48,762 nucleotides of DNA from Candidatus Saccharimonadota bacterium. Its GTDB lineage: Bacteria > Patescibacteriota > Saccharimonadia > Saccharimonadales > SZUA-47. This document shows positions 8,571 to 17,406 of this stretch, piece after piece (the first letter of the stretch is position 1; each line of letters starts with the position of its first letter). The stretch is taken from the NCBI GenBank assembly GCA_020428465.1, contig JAGQMY010000025.1:1-48762 (forward strand), written 5' to 3'. A program made the position numbers and the translations under genes. Below the pieces are notes generated by a model, which saw nothing but the letters and a program-made list of their open reading frames with translations, was not told the DNA's origin and searched no databases.

Positions 8571-9329
8571 ATGGGCAAAGTTATCGTTGGTGGTCTAGCA
8601 ACCGAATATAAAATTCGCGGTAAAGGTCCTAATGTTGTGCTAATTCATGGATGGGGTGATAACTTAAAAACATTCAAATCACTAGAAAGCGCATTAGCCA
8701 ACAAATACACCGTAATTTCGTTAGATTTACCTGGATTTGGTCAGACTGATACACCTAAAGAAGCATACACACTTAAGAAATACGCTCTATTCATATCGGA
8801 GTTTCTAGATAAAATCGATATAAAACACATCTACGCATTCGTAGGACATTCAAATGGAGGAGCTATTGCGTTGAGGGGTCTATCTAGTGGCGTTTTGGTG
8901 TCAGATAAATTAATTTTGTTAGCAAGTTCAGGTGTTAGGTCTATCTACAAAACAAAGAAAAAAATAATTAGGATGGCTGTTAAAACAGCAAAAATCCCGA
9001 CATTATTACTACCTAGCTCAACTCGAAACAAGATTAGAAAACGTGTGTACAAAAAAATCGGTTCCGATATGTTCGTAGCGGAAAATATGCAAGAAACATT
9101 TAAGAATGTGATTACTGAAGATGTTGTTCACGAGTCCGCAATGATTCAGCAACCAACCTTGCTAATCTATGGCTCAGCTGATAAGTCAACACCACCGGAA
9201 TTTGGTCAAAAGTTCCATAAGCTGATCGAGGATTCAGAATTAAGAATTATCGAAGGTGCAGATCATTTTTTGCATCACACACATCAAAAAGAAGTTGATA
9301 ATTTAGTGCTTGAATATCTGGATAAGTGA
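8571..9329 (+). CDS. Alpha/beta-hydrolase fold protein
   Basis: 252 residues. HGWGD oxyanion segment at 26-30, nucleophile elbow GHSNGG (S94), acid in YGSADKS (D204) and histidine in GADHF (H232) give a complete Ser-Asp-His triad. Substrate cannot be inferred; it could be an esterase, lipase or similar hydrolase. TATAAT at 8559-8564 is 6 nt before the ATG with no RBS: a leaderless start. It precedes two Mur ligases but a shared pathway is not shown. Confidence 0.88.
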   Translation: MGKVIVGGLATEYKIRGKGPNVVLIHGWGDNLKTFKSLESALANKYTVISLDLPGFGQTDTPKEAYTLKKYALFISEFLDKIDIKHIYAFVGHSNGGAIALRGLSSGVLVSDKLILLASSGVRSIYKTKKKIIRMAVKTAKIPTLLLPSSTRNKIRKRVYKKIGSDMFVAENMQETFKNVITEDVVHESAMIQQPTLLIYGSADKSTPPEFGQKFHKLIEDSELRIIEGADHFLHHTHQKEVDNLVLEYLDK

Positions 9330-9332
9330 GTA

Positions 9333-9416
9333 ATGTCCATTTACTTTAAAAAAATACTTACAAAGATTTATTATCTAAAATCGTTATTTAAGTTGTATAG
9401 AGCCTGGGATTTTTAA
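9333..9416 (+). CDS. Possible 27-residue small protein before the first Mur ligase
   Basis: ATG at 9333, 3 nt after the hydrolase stop, stop at 9414-9416, 2 nt before the next ATG. The product is MSIYFKKILTKIYYLKSLFK plus LYRAWDF, a basic amphipathic peptide. It fills the gap exactly, which suggests translational coupling, but nothing else supports it; it may also be an eroded N-terminal extension. Treat as tentative. Confidence 0.25.
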   Translation: MSIYFKKILTKIYYLKSLFKLYRAWDF

Positions 9417-9418
9417 AA

Positions 9419-10636
9419 ATGAAAAAATTAATAGCCACGATTCTTAGAAGGCAAGCAACAAGATTTATAGGTAAAAATAAACCAAAGATAATTGCTATAT
9501 GTGGTAGTGCAGGAAAAACATCAACCACACAAGCCATAGCTACTGTTTTAGAAGAACAATATAAACTACGAAAAACAATTAAAAACTATAACACTGATCT
9601 TGGTGTGCCTTGTTCAATTTTTAATCGCAATTTTCCGGAGAATTTATATAATCCATTTGCTTGGTTGCTAATTTTTATAAAAAACGAAATTCAGTTACTC
9701 AAAAATAGTTCAACAGAAATTATGGTACTCGAATTAGGCACGGACAAACCTGGTGAAATTGCGGAATTTGCTTGGTTAAAGCCTGACATTGCCGTTGTAA
9801 CCTGCATTTCACCTGAGCATATGGAGTTTTTTCATACAATTGAGAATGTAGCAATGGAAGAGCTTAGTGTTATCAAATACTCAGGCAAGGTTTTCATTAA
9901 TGATAGGATGGTTGATAAGAAGTACCTTACAGCTTACAGTGAAGAAGCAAGTAAAATCACCTTTTTCAACGATTCTAATCTAGCTAAAAACAAAATAGAT
10001 AAGAATACTTTAAATGTTATTGGAAAACAAAGCATACAATCAATCTCAGCTGCAATTGCAGTTGCTTCTGAGCTGGGTATGGATAAAAGTTTGATTAGAA
10101 CGGCGGTCACAAAAGTTAAACCACAACCTGGTCGAATGAATTTACTAGAGGGGATTATGGATACTACGCTTATCGATGATAGCTATAATTCTAGCCCCAT
10201 TACAGTCACCGCAGCACTGGATTATCTTTATAGTTGTAAAGCTCCTCAGCGTATCGCGCTAATTGGTAACATGAATGAGCTTGGTGATACTTCTCGGCAA
10301 GCACATATTATGATTGGTGAGTACTGTAATCCAGATAAACTAGATTTGGTGATAACACTCGGGGAGGATGCTAATAAATATACATCACTTTCAGCTCGAG
10401 CTTCTGGATGTAGGGTTATAGAATCTGATTCCCCTTATCAGGCGGCTAGCCTCATAGAAAAAGAACTAAAAGAAGGTGCATATGTATTGTTTAAAGGTTC
10501 GCAAAATGGCGTATTCGCAGAAGAAGCAGTAAAAATGTTATTAAAAAATCCCGAAGATTCCGATAAACTTGTCAGACAATCTGTTTTTTGGAAAATTAAA
10601 AAAATTCAAACTTTTAAAGATGCGCCAACAAAATAA
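9419..10636 (+). CDS. Mur ligase family protein (MurF-like)
   Basis: 405 residues. P-loop GSAGKTST at 29-36, then the central-domain LGTDKPGEI and ISPEHMEFF segments, and the C-terminal PGRMNLLEGI with LIDDSYNSSPITVTAAL that is typical of MurF, which adds D-Ala-D-Ala to UDP-MurNAc-tripeptide. It is shorter than usual because it lacks the N-terminal UMP-binding domain, so substrate binding must differ or be supplied otherwise. Overlaps the second Mur ligase by 17 nt. MurF, a MurT-like modifier or an unknown amide ligase are all possible. Confidence 0.85.
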   Translation: MKKLIATILRRQATRFIGKNKPKIIAICGSAGKTSTTQAIATVLEEQYKLRKTIKNYNTDLGVPCSIFNRNFPENLYNPFAWLLIFIKNEIQLLKNSSTEIMVLELGTDKPGEIAEFAWLKPDIAVVTCISPEHMEFFHTIENVAMEELSVIKYSGKVFINDRMVDKKYLTAYSEEASKITFFNDSNLAKNKIDKNTLNVIGKQSIQSISAAIAVASELGMDKSLIRTAVTKVKPQPGRMNLLEGIMDTTLIDDSYNSSPITVTAALDYLYSCKAPQRIALIGNMNELGDTSRQAHIMIGEYCNPDKLDLVITLGEDANKYTSLSARASGCRVIESDSPYQAASLIEKELKEGAYVLFKGSQNGVFAEEAVKMLLKNPEDSDKLVRQSVFWKIKKIQTFKDAPTK

Positions 10637-12101
10637 AACTTCAAAAATTCTATCACTATCGAGGTACTATCTCAGCCTATTGAGTATTAAAAAACCAATT
10701 TATATAACCTACATGCTCCAACAAGTCGAATACAATCCATATAAATTATGGCAATGGCATAAAGATTTAGGTAAATTCTTGAGGCCGATTAGCAAAGTAT
10801 CAAATCGAAAATCATTGGTACTAACTAATCGTGCGAGATTATTGGTTTTAGCCGGATATATGCACTATGCATTTATATTTGCGATAGGAATTTTTGCAAT
10901 CGGTGCTGGTATGCCTTTAAAAAATTTCGTATTTGCAGTGGTTATTTCATACCTAATTGCATCAGGTACCTCAGTTGTTTATTACTGGATTTTAGCAAGT
11001 TTAGTCTTAAAATTTATTATTAAGCCAGAAAGAAACAAACAGAGACAAATAGCAAAAGACATATTTGCCAAACACAGGGCTATTAAGATTGCAGTTTTAG
11101 GTAGCTACGGCAAAACATCAATGAAAGAAATGCTTGCATTAATTTTGTCAGAATCGAAAAATGTCGCCATGACCCTGGGTAATCTAAATGTTGTAGCCTC
11201 ACATGCTAAATTCGCAAAATCTCTAACAGGCACGGAGGAAATTATCATCGTTGAGTTCGGCGAGGGTAAGCCTGGAGATATATCAGATATGGCAGAGATG
11301 CTCAAGCCTGACTACGCGATTATTACTGGACTTGCACCGAATCACCTAGATGAATATGACTCGATAGAAATGATTGCTGGCGATTTTCTAGAAATTCAAA
11401 AATTCGTTTCACCGGAAAATATATTTTTTAACACTGATTCTGAACATTTGAAGAAATATATCCCTCCTAAAACTCAAACGTATAGCTCAAGTACTGTTCT
11501 GGGTTGGACTATAGCTAACGTTGATGTAAAAATTAACAAGCTAAGTTTTGTTATGAATAAATCTGGTATTTCAATAAAGGTTGAATCCAGGCTGACGGGT
11601 AGACATCATGTTGCGCCATTAGCTCTAGCTGTAGCCTTAGCTTATAAACTAGGCTTAAAAGCCAATGCAATTGAACTCGGTATCTCGAAAATTACTCCAC
11701 ATAAACATAGAATGGAGCCGAGACAACTTAGTGGCGCGTGGATCATTGACGATACGTACAATGGAAACATAGAAGGCATGTCGGCAGGGCTTAAACTGTT
11801 GTCTGAACTTAAAGCTAAACGTAAATGGTATGTGACACCTGGTCTCGTAGACCAGGGAGAAGAAACAAATAATGTTCACATAGAGCTAGGCAAAAAAATA
11901 GCCGAATCCAATCCAGATATAGTCGTATTAATGGAAAACACTGTTAGACCAGTGATACAAAAATCGATGAGAGATAATGGTTTCAAAGGTGAGCTGAGAA
12001 TAGAGGCAGAACCGCTAGAATTTTATAAAAACCTCGAATATATAATTGCAAATGGCGATATTGTTATGATGCAAAACGACTGGACAGACAACTATAGTTG
12101 A
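10620..12101 (+). CDS. MurF-like ligase with N-terminal membrane domain
   Basis: About 493 residues from the ATG at 10620; a longer TTG-started reading from 10569 lies inside the upstream gene and is less likely. Residues 1-140 hold a basic region and two to three membrane helices (about 74-97 and 102-133). The Mur ligase domain follows: P-loop GSYGKTS (161-167), VEFGEGKPGDI, GLAPNHLDEY, and C-terminal PHKHRMEPRQL with IDDTYNGNIEGM. Known MurF enzymes are soluble, so the membrane domain is unusual. Together with the preceding ligase and ddl (12894) it suggests D-Ala-D-Ala peptidoglycan synthesis. Confidence 0.85.
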   Translation: MRQQNKTSKILSLSRYYLSLLSIKKPIYITYMLQQVEYNPYKLWQWHKDLGKFLRPISKVSNRKSLVLTNRARLLVLAGYMHYAFIFAIGIFAIGAGMPLKNFVFAVVISYLIASGTSVVYYWILASLVLKFIIKPERNKQRQIAKDIFAKHRAIKIAVLGSYGKTSMKEMLALILSESKNVAMTLGNLNVVASHAKFAKSLTGTEEIIIVEFGEGKPGDISDMAEMLKPDYAIITGLAPNHLDEYDSIEMIAGDFLEIQKFVSPENIFFNTDSEHLKKYIPPKTQTYSSSTVLGWTIANVDVKINKLSFVMNKSGISIKVESRLTGRHHVAPLALAVALAYKLGLKANAIELGISKITPHKHRMEPRQLSGAWIIDDTYNGNIEGMSAGLKLLSELKAKRKWYVTPGLVDQGEETNNVHIELGKKIAESNPDIVVLMENTVRPVIQKSMRDNGFKGELRIEAEPLEFYKNLEYIIANGDIVMMQNDWTDNYS

Positions 12102-12126
12102 TAATAATTGACAAATGTGATATAAT
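12098..12126 (+). promoter_or_regulatory. Promoter of the 12134 gene
   Basis: -35 TTGATA at 12098-12103, 17-nt spacer, TATAAT at 12121-12126, 7 nt before the ATG. The block ATTGACAAAT, one variable base, TGATATAATATA is nearly repeated before the phosphoesterase at 47827. Confidence 0.7.
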
Positions 12127-12133
12127 ATAACAT

Positions 12134-12853
12134 ATGGATGTGTTCACTGATTTAAGATCAGGGCAAAATGAGATTTGTAAAGGTTTCCCTGATGTCGCTG
12201 AAACGGCAGTTCGATTTGGTGAATCATTAGCTCAAATTGCTCCTGAATGGCTATTTGAAGGTGACACGACGAGGGTACAGACATTTTCAGAAGTCGGAGG
12301 TCTTATCGTTAGAGATAGATTAAGAGTCGATTTGGCACAGACTATATTTAATGAGCGTAATCAACGCGATGGATTATCACAGTCTAGAAATGGGGTATGG
12401 TTCTATACGAACTTTAATTTACAACAGTTTCAAAGAGGAGTACATAGCACTACACAACAAAAAATTTCTGAAATCTATTTCAATGCGTTCGGCGTAGTTC
12501 CGAATATTTCCTTGCATTTATATGATTTTATAAATGGTGTATCGGGATATCAATACCCACATCGTGATGCACCTAGTTTAAGAGGACCCACGATATCTTT
12601 CGGTAGCGGACCTGGTGGAACGCGTATAATTGATGCAAGTGTTAGTGATAATATCCCTTATTCTAATGACGGAATCGCTATCGTCGATAACTTACAGCAG
12701 AAGGGACTCGCATGCTTACTTGATACCAATAAGTTTGATTTTGGAGTTTTTGCAGGGCAATCACTATTTCATCATGGCATGAGATTAAGGACTGAGCAAG
12801 GTGGCCCACGATTAAGTTTAGTATTGAACGCCTACCTCGATGAGCCAGAATAA
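12134..12853 (+). CDS. Orphan protein resembling an Fe(II)/2-oxoglutarate dioxygenase
   Basis: 239 residues. The C-terminal half has the arrangement expected of the double-stranded beta-helix oxygenases: HRD (H143, D145) as the HxD metal pair, a distal His (H213 or H214 in LFHHGMRLR) and a following Arg (R226 in GGPRLSL) that could bind 2-oxoglutarate. The overall match is by motif order only, so the assignment is tentative. Arg clearly outnumbers Lys, unlike neighbouring housekeeping proteins. It sits between a Mur ligase and ddl with its own leaderless promoter, so it looks like an insertion into a cell-wall gene cluster. Confidence 0.5.
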   Translation: MDVFTDLRSGQNEICKGFPDVAETAVRFGESLAQIAPEWLFEGDTTRVQTFSEVGGLIVRDRLRVDLAQTIFNERNQRDGLSQSRNGVWFYTNFNLQQFQRGVHSTTQQKISEIYFNAFGVVPNISLHLYDFINGVSGYQYPHRDAPSLRGPTISFGSGPGGTRIIDASVSDNIPYSNDGIAIVDNLQQKGLACLLDTNKFDFGVFAGQSLFHHGMRLRTEQGGPRLSLVLNAYLDEPE

Positions 12854-12893
12854 TTTGTAAATTATCTCACTTGTTTGCCATACTCATAATAGT

Positions 12894-14060
12894 ATGAAAA
12901 CAATTGCAGTAATCTTTGGCTCTCGTTCAGCTGAACACGATGTTTCAATTGTTACAGCTTTATCCGCTATTATTAAGCCACTTGAGGCAACCAAAAATTA
13001 CAGTGTGATACCTGTTTATATCTCTAAATCTGGAAATTGGTATAGTGATGATAAATTAAAAGATATAAAAATTTACCAGTCAGATGAGATAAATGAATTT
13101 GTAAGCAAGTCGCAGAAGCTTCAGCTACTTATCGACAATGGTCTAACAATCGTGAAACCAGGTAAAGGTATCGCTAAAAGTTCCAAGATAAAAATAGATA
13201 TAGTCTTTCCTGCAACCCATGGAACGCACGGTGAGGATGGTGAGCTAATGGGTATTCTTGAAATGGCGAATGTTCCTTATGTAGGTTGCGGAGTTACTGC
13301 CAGCGCAATTGCAATGGATAAAGTGCTGTCCAAGCTTGTTGTACAGGCCCACGGAATTATTTCGCCTAAAATGAAGTTTTTTACTAAGAATGAATTTCAA
13401 GCTCAGTCTAAAACCTGGGTCGGAACGATTTTAAAGGAGTTAAAAACACCTCTTTTCGTTAAACCAGCAAGACTTGGTTCAAGCATCGGTATCACAAAGG
13501 TAAATAACGAAAAAGAGCTTGTTAATGCCATTGAAGTCGCCTTTCATTACGATGATAAAGTGTTGATTGAAGAGGGAGTACAAAATTTAGTCGAGGTTAC
13601 AGTGCCTATTATGGGTAACAATGAACTAATTACTGCATTTGTGGAGCAACCATTGCCTAAAGATGACGGTGTGTTTGATTTCGACACAAAATATATGAAT
13701 CAAGGTAAAGGATCTAAGTCAACTGGTGCAAAATCAGGTTCTCAGGGATACAGCAAAATCCCAGCTGATATTTCTAGAGAACTTTACGAAAAATCTTTGG
13801 AAGTTGCTAAAAGCGTATACAAAGCTGTCGGATGCGAGGGCATTGCTAGAATCGATTTATTGATTGATGAAAAAGCTAAACAAGTTTACTTTAATGAAAT
13901 TAATCCGCTACCGGGTAGTTTGTACAGTCATAACTGGCGCGCGAGTGGTATATCTAACGTTGAATTAGTAACAAAACTTGTTGAGCTTGCTGAGCAACGT
14001 TGGAGTGATAAACAAAAATACACAACAACTTTTAATACGAATTTTCTAAAGCAGTTTTAA
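12894..14060 (+). CDS. ddl: D-alanine--D-alanine ligase
   Basis: 388 residues. N-terminal VIFGSRSAEHDVSIVTALSA, ATP-grasp region with THGTHGEDGELMG, KPARLGSSIGITKV and the C-terminal metal and substrate motif FNEINPLPGSLYSH are all characteristic of Ddl, which makes the D-Ala-D-Ala dipeptide used by MurF. Catalytic residues appear intact. Near-leaderless: TACTCA at 12881-12886 is 7 nt before the ATG. A Lac- versus Ala-specificity call cannot be made by eye. Confidence 0.95.
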   Translation: MKTIAVIFGSRSAEHDVSIVTALSAIIKPLEATKNYSVIPVYISKSGNWYSDDKLKDIKIYQSDEINEFVSKSQKLQLLIDNGLTIVKPGKGIAKSSKIKIDIVFPATHGTHGEDGELMGILEMANVPYVGCGVTASAIAMDKVLSKLVVQAHGIISPKMKFFTKNEFQAQSKTWVGTILKELKTPLFVKPARLGSSIGITKVNNEKELVNAIEVAFHYDDKVLIEEGVQNLVEVTVPIMGNNELITAFVEQPLPKDDGVFDFDTKYMNQGKGSKSTGAKSGSQGYSKIPADISRELYEKSLEVAKSVYKAVGCEGIARIDLLIDEKAKQVYFNEINPLPGSLYSHNWRASGISNVELVTKLVELAEQRWSDKQKYTTTFNTNFLKQF

Positions 14061-14109
14061 ACATTAAACATTAGTAGCATTAAAATATTTGATATGCTAG
14101 CTTTACTAC

Positions 14110-14619
14110 ATGGCTAAAACAACGATAAATAATCGACAAAAAGCGTTCGTTGAAAAAGCATATGCTGATTTCACTGAAATACGCCGCAGTTATGGTGGCA
14201 TTATAGTCCGCAAAGACTGGAATAATTATGTTCCAGAGTGCGCACCTTCTAGAGATTATGATAAATTTGAGCTAAAAAAAGGTGAGAGCCCAAAACCCAT
14301 AAGAAAAATCTGCGCTCAATGTCCGTTATTTTTCGTTTGTGTCGAACATGAATTACTAAGTGGCAATGAGGAAACCGCAATCAGAGCTGGTATGACTCAA
14401 AGACAGAGAAAAGGTCTAAGGACAGCTATTGGAGCAGAACGTCTTCATGCAATTGCAGAATTAACACCTGGTCATTCCACAAGAGAAAGATTTTTTGAAG
14501 TAACTACTGCCGTAGCTAGTTTCTTATTACTTGGTGAAATTTCCGAAGCAGAAGCAACAGAACAAATATTACATACCGAACAACAAATAACTTTGGAAAC
14601 CATTGAGACTATACAATAA
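14110..14619 (+). CDS. WhiB-like iron-sulfur protein
   Basis: 169 residues. Four cysteines C44, C68, C71 and C77 give the exact WhiB spacing C-x(n)-C-x2-C-x5-C, in CAQCPLFFVC. Downstream AIRAGMTQRQRKGLR lines up with the Gly-rich turn and basic segment of WhiB proteins (usually GVWGG followed by TERERRALRR). WhiB factors carry a redox-sensitive [4Fe-4S] cluster and regulate transcription through the primary sigma factor; they are regarded as an actinobacterial and actinophage family. N-terminal 40 residues and an acidic C-terminal helix are extra. TATGCT at 14093-14098 may be its -10. Could bind a cluster without being a regulator. Confidence 0.8.
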   Translation: MAKTTINNRQKAFVEKAYADFTEIRRSYGGIIVRKDWNNYVPECAPSRDYDKFELKKGESPKPIRKICAQCPLFFVCVEHELLSGNEETAIRAGMTQRQRKGLRTAIGAERLHAIAELTPGHSTRERFFEVTTAVASFLLLGEISEAEATEQILHTEQQITLETIETIQ

Positions 14620-14667
14620 TTGTAAGTGTCGTAATTAACCTCTAGTTTAGATATAATATTCACAAGT

Positions 14668-17103
14668 ATGAAGAGATATAACCCAAAAGATATTGAGCCA
14701 CGTTGGCAAAAATGGTGGGACGATAATAAAACCTACCAAGCGGACTTGCATAGTGACAAACCAAAATATATCGCTATGAGTATGTTCAATTATCCATCTG
14801 GCGCTGGTATACATATAGGGCATGCTATGAACTACACGATTAGTGATGTTCTAGCTCGCTTCAAAAGACAACAGGGTTATGAAAGTTATCATCCTGTGGG
14901 CTGGGATGCTTTCGGTTTGCCAGCAGAGAATTACGCTATTAAAGCTGGCGTGTCACCGCAGAAATCAATGGCGACTATTATTCCTAACTATCACAAACAA
15001 TATAAGGCAATGGGCTGGAGCAATGACTGGAGCAAGGAAATTGCCACTCACGAACCAGAATATTACAAGTGGACGCAGTGGATTTTTAGCGAAATGTATC
15101 GTGCCGGGTTAGCTTATCAGGATGCCCGTATGCAGTGGTGGTGCGATAAATGTCAAACTGTACTTGCAAATGAACAGGTAATTGATGATAAATGTTGGCG
15201 CCATGATAGTGCAGATGACCCTGAAGTAACGCAAAGGGAAGTTAAACAGTGGTTTTTTAAAATTACCGAATATGCTGATGAATTATTAGAAGCAATCGAT
15301 GAACTAGATTGGACAGAATCTGTAAAACTAGCACAAAAAAATTGGATTGGTCGCTCTAAGGGTGCTGAATTAACATTTAAAATAGCAAATAGTAAAAAAT
15401 CTATAACCGTATTTACGACAAGACCTGACACTATATTCGGTGTTACATCATTAGTTCTCGCACCAGAACATGAGATTGTAAGCGAAATTATTTCTGACGA
15501 CAAAATATCTGAGGTTGAAGCTTATAAGAAATCCGCAGCAAAAAAAGATGAAGTTGAACGTCAAGCCTCCAAGGAAAAAACAGGGGTATTTACTGGTGCA
15601 TATGCGATTAATCCTATCAATAATGAGCAAGTTCCAATCTGGATTGCAGACTATGTTTTAGTTGGTTATGGCACTGGCGCGATTATGTCAGTTCCAGCTC
15701 ATGACGAACGAGACAACGAGTTTGCTAAAAAATTTAATTTGCCGATTATAGAAGTTGTAGAGTTGTCCGATAAGGATGATATTTCTAGCGAAGGAATTAT
15801 GATTAATTCTGGCGTATATACTGGACAAAGTGCGAGCGAGGCACGCGATAGAATAGTAGCAGACCTAGAGAAAAATAACTTAGCCACCGAGAAAACAACC
15901 TACAAAATTCGCGACTGGAGTGTTAGCCGGCAACGATACTGGGGGGCACCGATACCCATTGTAAATTGCGATAAATGTGGCTCTGTCCTAGTGCCTGATG
16001 AACAACTTCCGGTGATATTACCTGAGCTTGAAGATTTTCAACCGAGCGGTGACGGCAGAAGCGCGCTGGCGCGGGCAACGGATTGGCTACACACTACTTG
16101 CCCAGAGTGCGGAGGCGACGCAGAGCGTGAAACCGACACCTTGGATACATACATATGTAGTAGTTGGTACATGTTGCGTTACATGGATCCTCGAAATGAT
16201 AAAATGGCTTTTTCGTCAGATGTAGCAAATAAATGGATGCCGATAGATTTCTATAACGGCGCCGACCATGCTACAGCGCATATGATTTACGCGCGTTTTG
16301 TGACAAGATTTTTCCACAAAAAAGGCTTACTAGACAATCCTGAACCATTCAAGAAGTTTTTATTCAACGGGAAAGTTACTGCCTCTGATGGTCAAATGTT
16401 TAGTAAAAGCAAAGGCAATGGCGTTGATCCTCTAGAAATAATTAATCAAGGTTATGGCGCTGATGCGCTTCGTACTTACTTGATGTTTGCTAGCCCACTA
16501 GAACTTTGGACAAAATGGGACGCCAACGGAGTACCGGGATGTTATAGGTTTTTAAACAGGATATTCGTTTTAGTTGAAGAGTTTATCGATGCTGAAAAAG
16601 ACAATAAATCCGATGAAATCGACACATTAAAAATCGCACACACAGCGATTAAAAAAGTCACAGATGATCTTGAAGAACAGAAATATAACACAGCAATTGC
16701 CTCAATGATGAAGGCGACTAATGATCTGTATCTGTTGAAGGCTAAATCGGGCTTTTCTAGCAGTAATAATTGGCAGATTGCATTGGAGATTATTGCTCAA
16801 CTGATTGCGCCATTTGCACCACATACAGCTGAAGATATCTGGCATAACCTAGGTCATGAGGACAGTGTAAATAAAGATAATTGGCCGAAGTTTAACCCCG
16901 AATATGCACGAAACGAATCAATGAAATTAGCAGTTCAAGTTAATGGCAAGGTTAGGTCTGAAATAGAAGTCACGCAGGATGAAACAGAGGATAACATTAA
17001 GAAAATTGCCCTTTCACAAGAAAACGTCATAAATCATCTAAATGGAAACGAACCTAAGAAAATAATTTATGTAAAAGGTCGCCTTGTTAGTATCGTCGTT
17101 TAA
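14668..17103 (+). CDS. leuS: Leucine--tRNA ligase
   Basis: 811 residues. Class I signatures HIGH (49-52) and a KMSKS-like MFSKS near residue 575, with the LeuRS-specific WDAFGLPAENYAI, the editing domain (TTRPDTIFGVTSLVLAPEH; TGAIMSVPAHDERD), and two CxxC pairs (CDKC, CPEC) around a zinc-binding insert before DTLDTYICSSWYMLRYMDP. Charges tRNA-Leu. TATAAT at 14652-14657 lies 10 nt before the ATG with no RBS, so the leader is a few nucleotides at most. Full length and intact. Confidence 0.97.
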   Translation: MKRYNPKDIEPRWQKWWDDNKTYQADLHSDKPKYIAMSMFNYPSGAGIHIGHAMNYTISDVLARFKRQQGYESYHPVGWDAFGLPAENYAIKAGVSPQKSMATIIPNYHKQYKAMGWSNDWSKEIATHEPEYYKWTQWIFSEMYRAGLAYQDARMQWWCDKCQTVLANEQVIDDKCWRHDSADDPEVTQREVKQWFFKITEYADELLEAIDELDWTESVKLAQKNWIGRSKGAELTFKIANSKKSITVFTTRPDTIFGVTSLVLAPEHEIVSEIISDDKISEVEAYKKSAAKKDEVERQASKEKTGVFTGAYAINPINNEQVPIWIADYVLVGYGTGAIMSVPAHDERDNEFAKKFNLPIIEVVELSDKDDISSEGIMINSGVYTGQSASEARDRIVADLEKNNLATEKTTYKIRDWSVSRQRYWGAPIPIVNCDKCGSVLVPDEQLPVILPELEDFQPSGDGRSALARATDWLHTTCPECGGDAERETDTLDTYICSSWYMLRYMDPRNDKMAFSSDVANKWMPIDFYNGADHATAHMIYARFVTRFFHKKGLLDNPEPFKKFLFNGKVTASDGQMFSKSKGNGVDPLEIINQGYGADALRTYLMFASPLELWTKWDANGVPGCYRFLNRIFVLVEEFIDAEKDNKSDEIDTLKIAHTAIKKVTDDLEEQKYNTAIASMMKATNDLYLLKAKSGFSSSNNWQIALEIIAQLIAPFAPHTAEDIWHNLGHEDSVNKDNWPKFNPEYARNESMKLAVQVNGKVRSEIEVTQDETEDNIKKIALSQENVINHLNGNEPKKIIYVKGRLVSIVV

Positions 17104-17129
17104 AAGCGATTTAGCTTCACTCAAAAAAG

Positions 17130-17158
17130 TTGTTAATCTGGGGACAAATAGGTATAAT
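17130..17158 (+). promoter_or_regulatory. Promoter of the rpmF-nusB operon
   Basis: -35 TTGTTA (17130-17135), 17-nt spacer, TATAAT (17153-17158). Transcript would have a leader of about 45 nt before rpmF with purine-rich SD sequences (AGGAAGGAG at 17187-17195 and AAAGGA at 17197-17202). Confidence 0.75.
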
Positions 17159-17209
17159 TAATGCTAATTATAGGTAAGTTAACCAGAGGAAGGAGCAAAG
17201 GAATAGCTC

Positions 17210-17356
17210 ATGGGAAAACCAAAGAAGCGAACAAGCGCTAGAAAAACAGGTTTGCGACGTAGTCATATTGTGTTGAAGTTGGCACGAGCGGTTAATGCTA
17301 AATCGCCAGTTAAAGCGCGAACAACCACAAAGCAATCAGGCAAGAATTTTTCTTAA
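17210..17356 (+). CDS. rpmF: Ribosomal protein bL32 (short, cysteine-free)
   Basis: 48 residues, below common ORF length cut-offs. Begins MGKPKKRTSARKTGLRRSH, the conserved N-terminal signature of bL32 (PKKRTS followed by basic residues and RRSH), then a short basic tail. The C-terminal zinc-binding cysteines found in many bL32 proteins are absent. SD AAAGGA lies 7 nt before the ATG. It is followed by nusB, and the wider block holds rnc, rpsP and trmD, so the ribosomal context fits. Assignment rests on the N-terminal half; the tail is divergent. Confidence 0.8.
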   Translation: MGKPKKRTSARKTGLRRSHIVLKLARAVNAKSPVKARTTTKQSGKNFS

Positions 17357-17406
17357 AAATAATTAATTTAACAATTTAAAACCCCAAATAACGAGAGGTA
17401 ACAATA

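Noticed and set aside
10569-10619. TTG-initiated extension of the second Mur ligase
   Set aside because: Would add 17 Lys/Phe-rich residues encoded within the first ligase; the ATG at 10620 is better placed.
12108-12126. TTGACA as -35 for the 12134 gene
   Set aside because: Only 7 nt from TATAAT; TTGATA at 12098 with a 17-nt spacer is the better -35.
15153-15503. Minus-strand 116-codon ORF inside leuS
   Set aside because: Antisense shadow of the LeuRS editing region.
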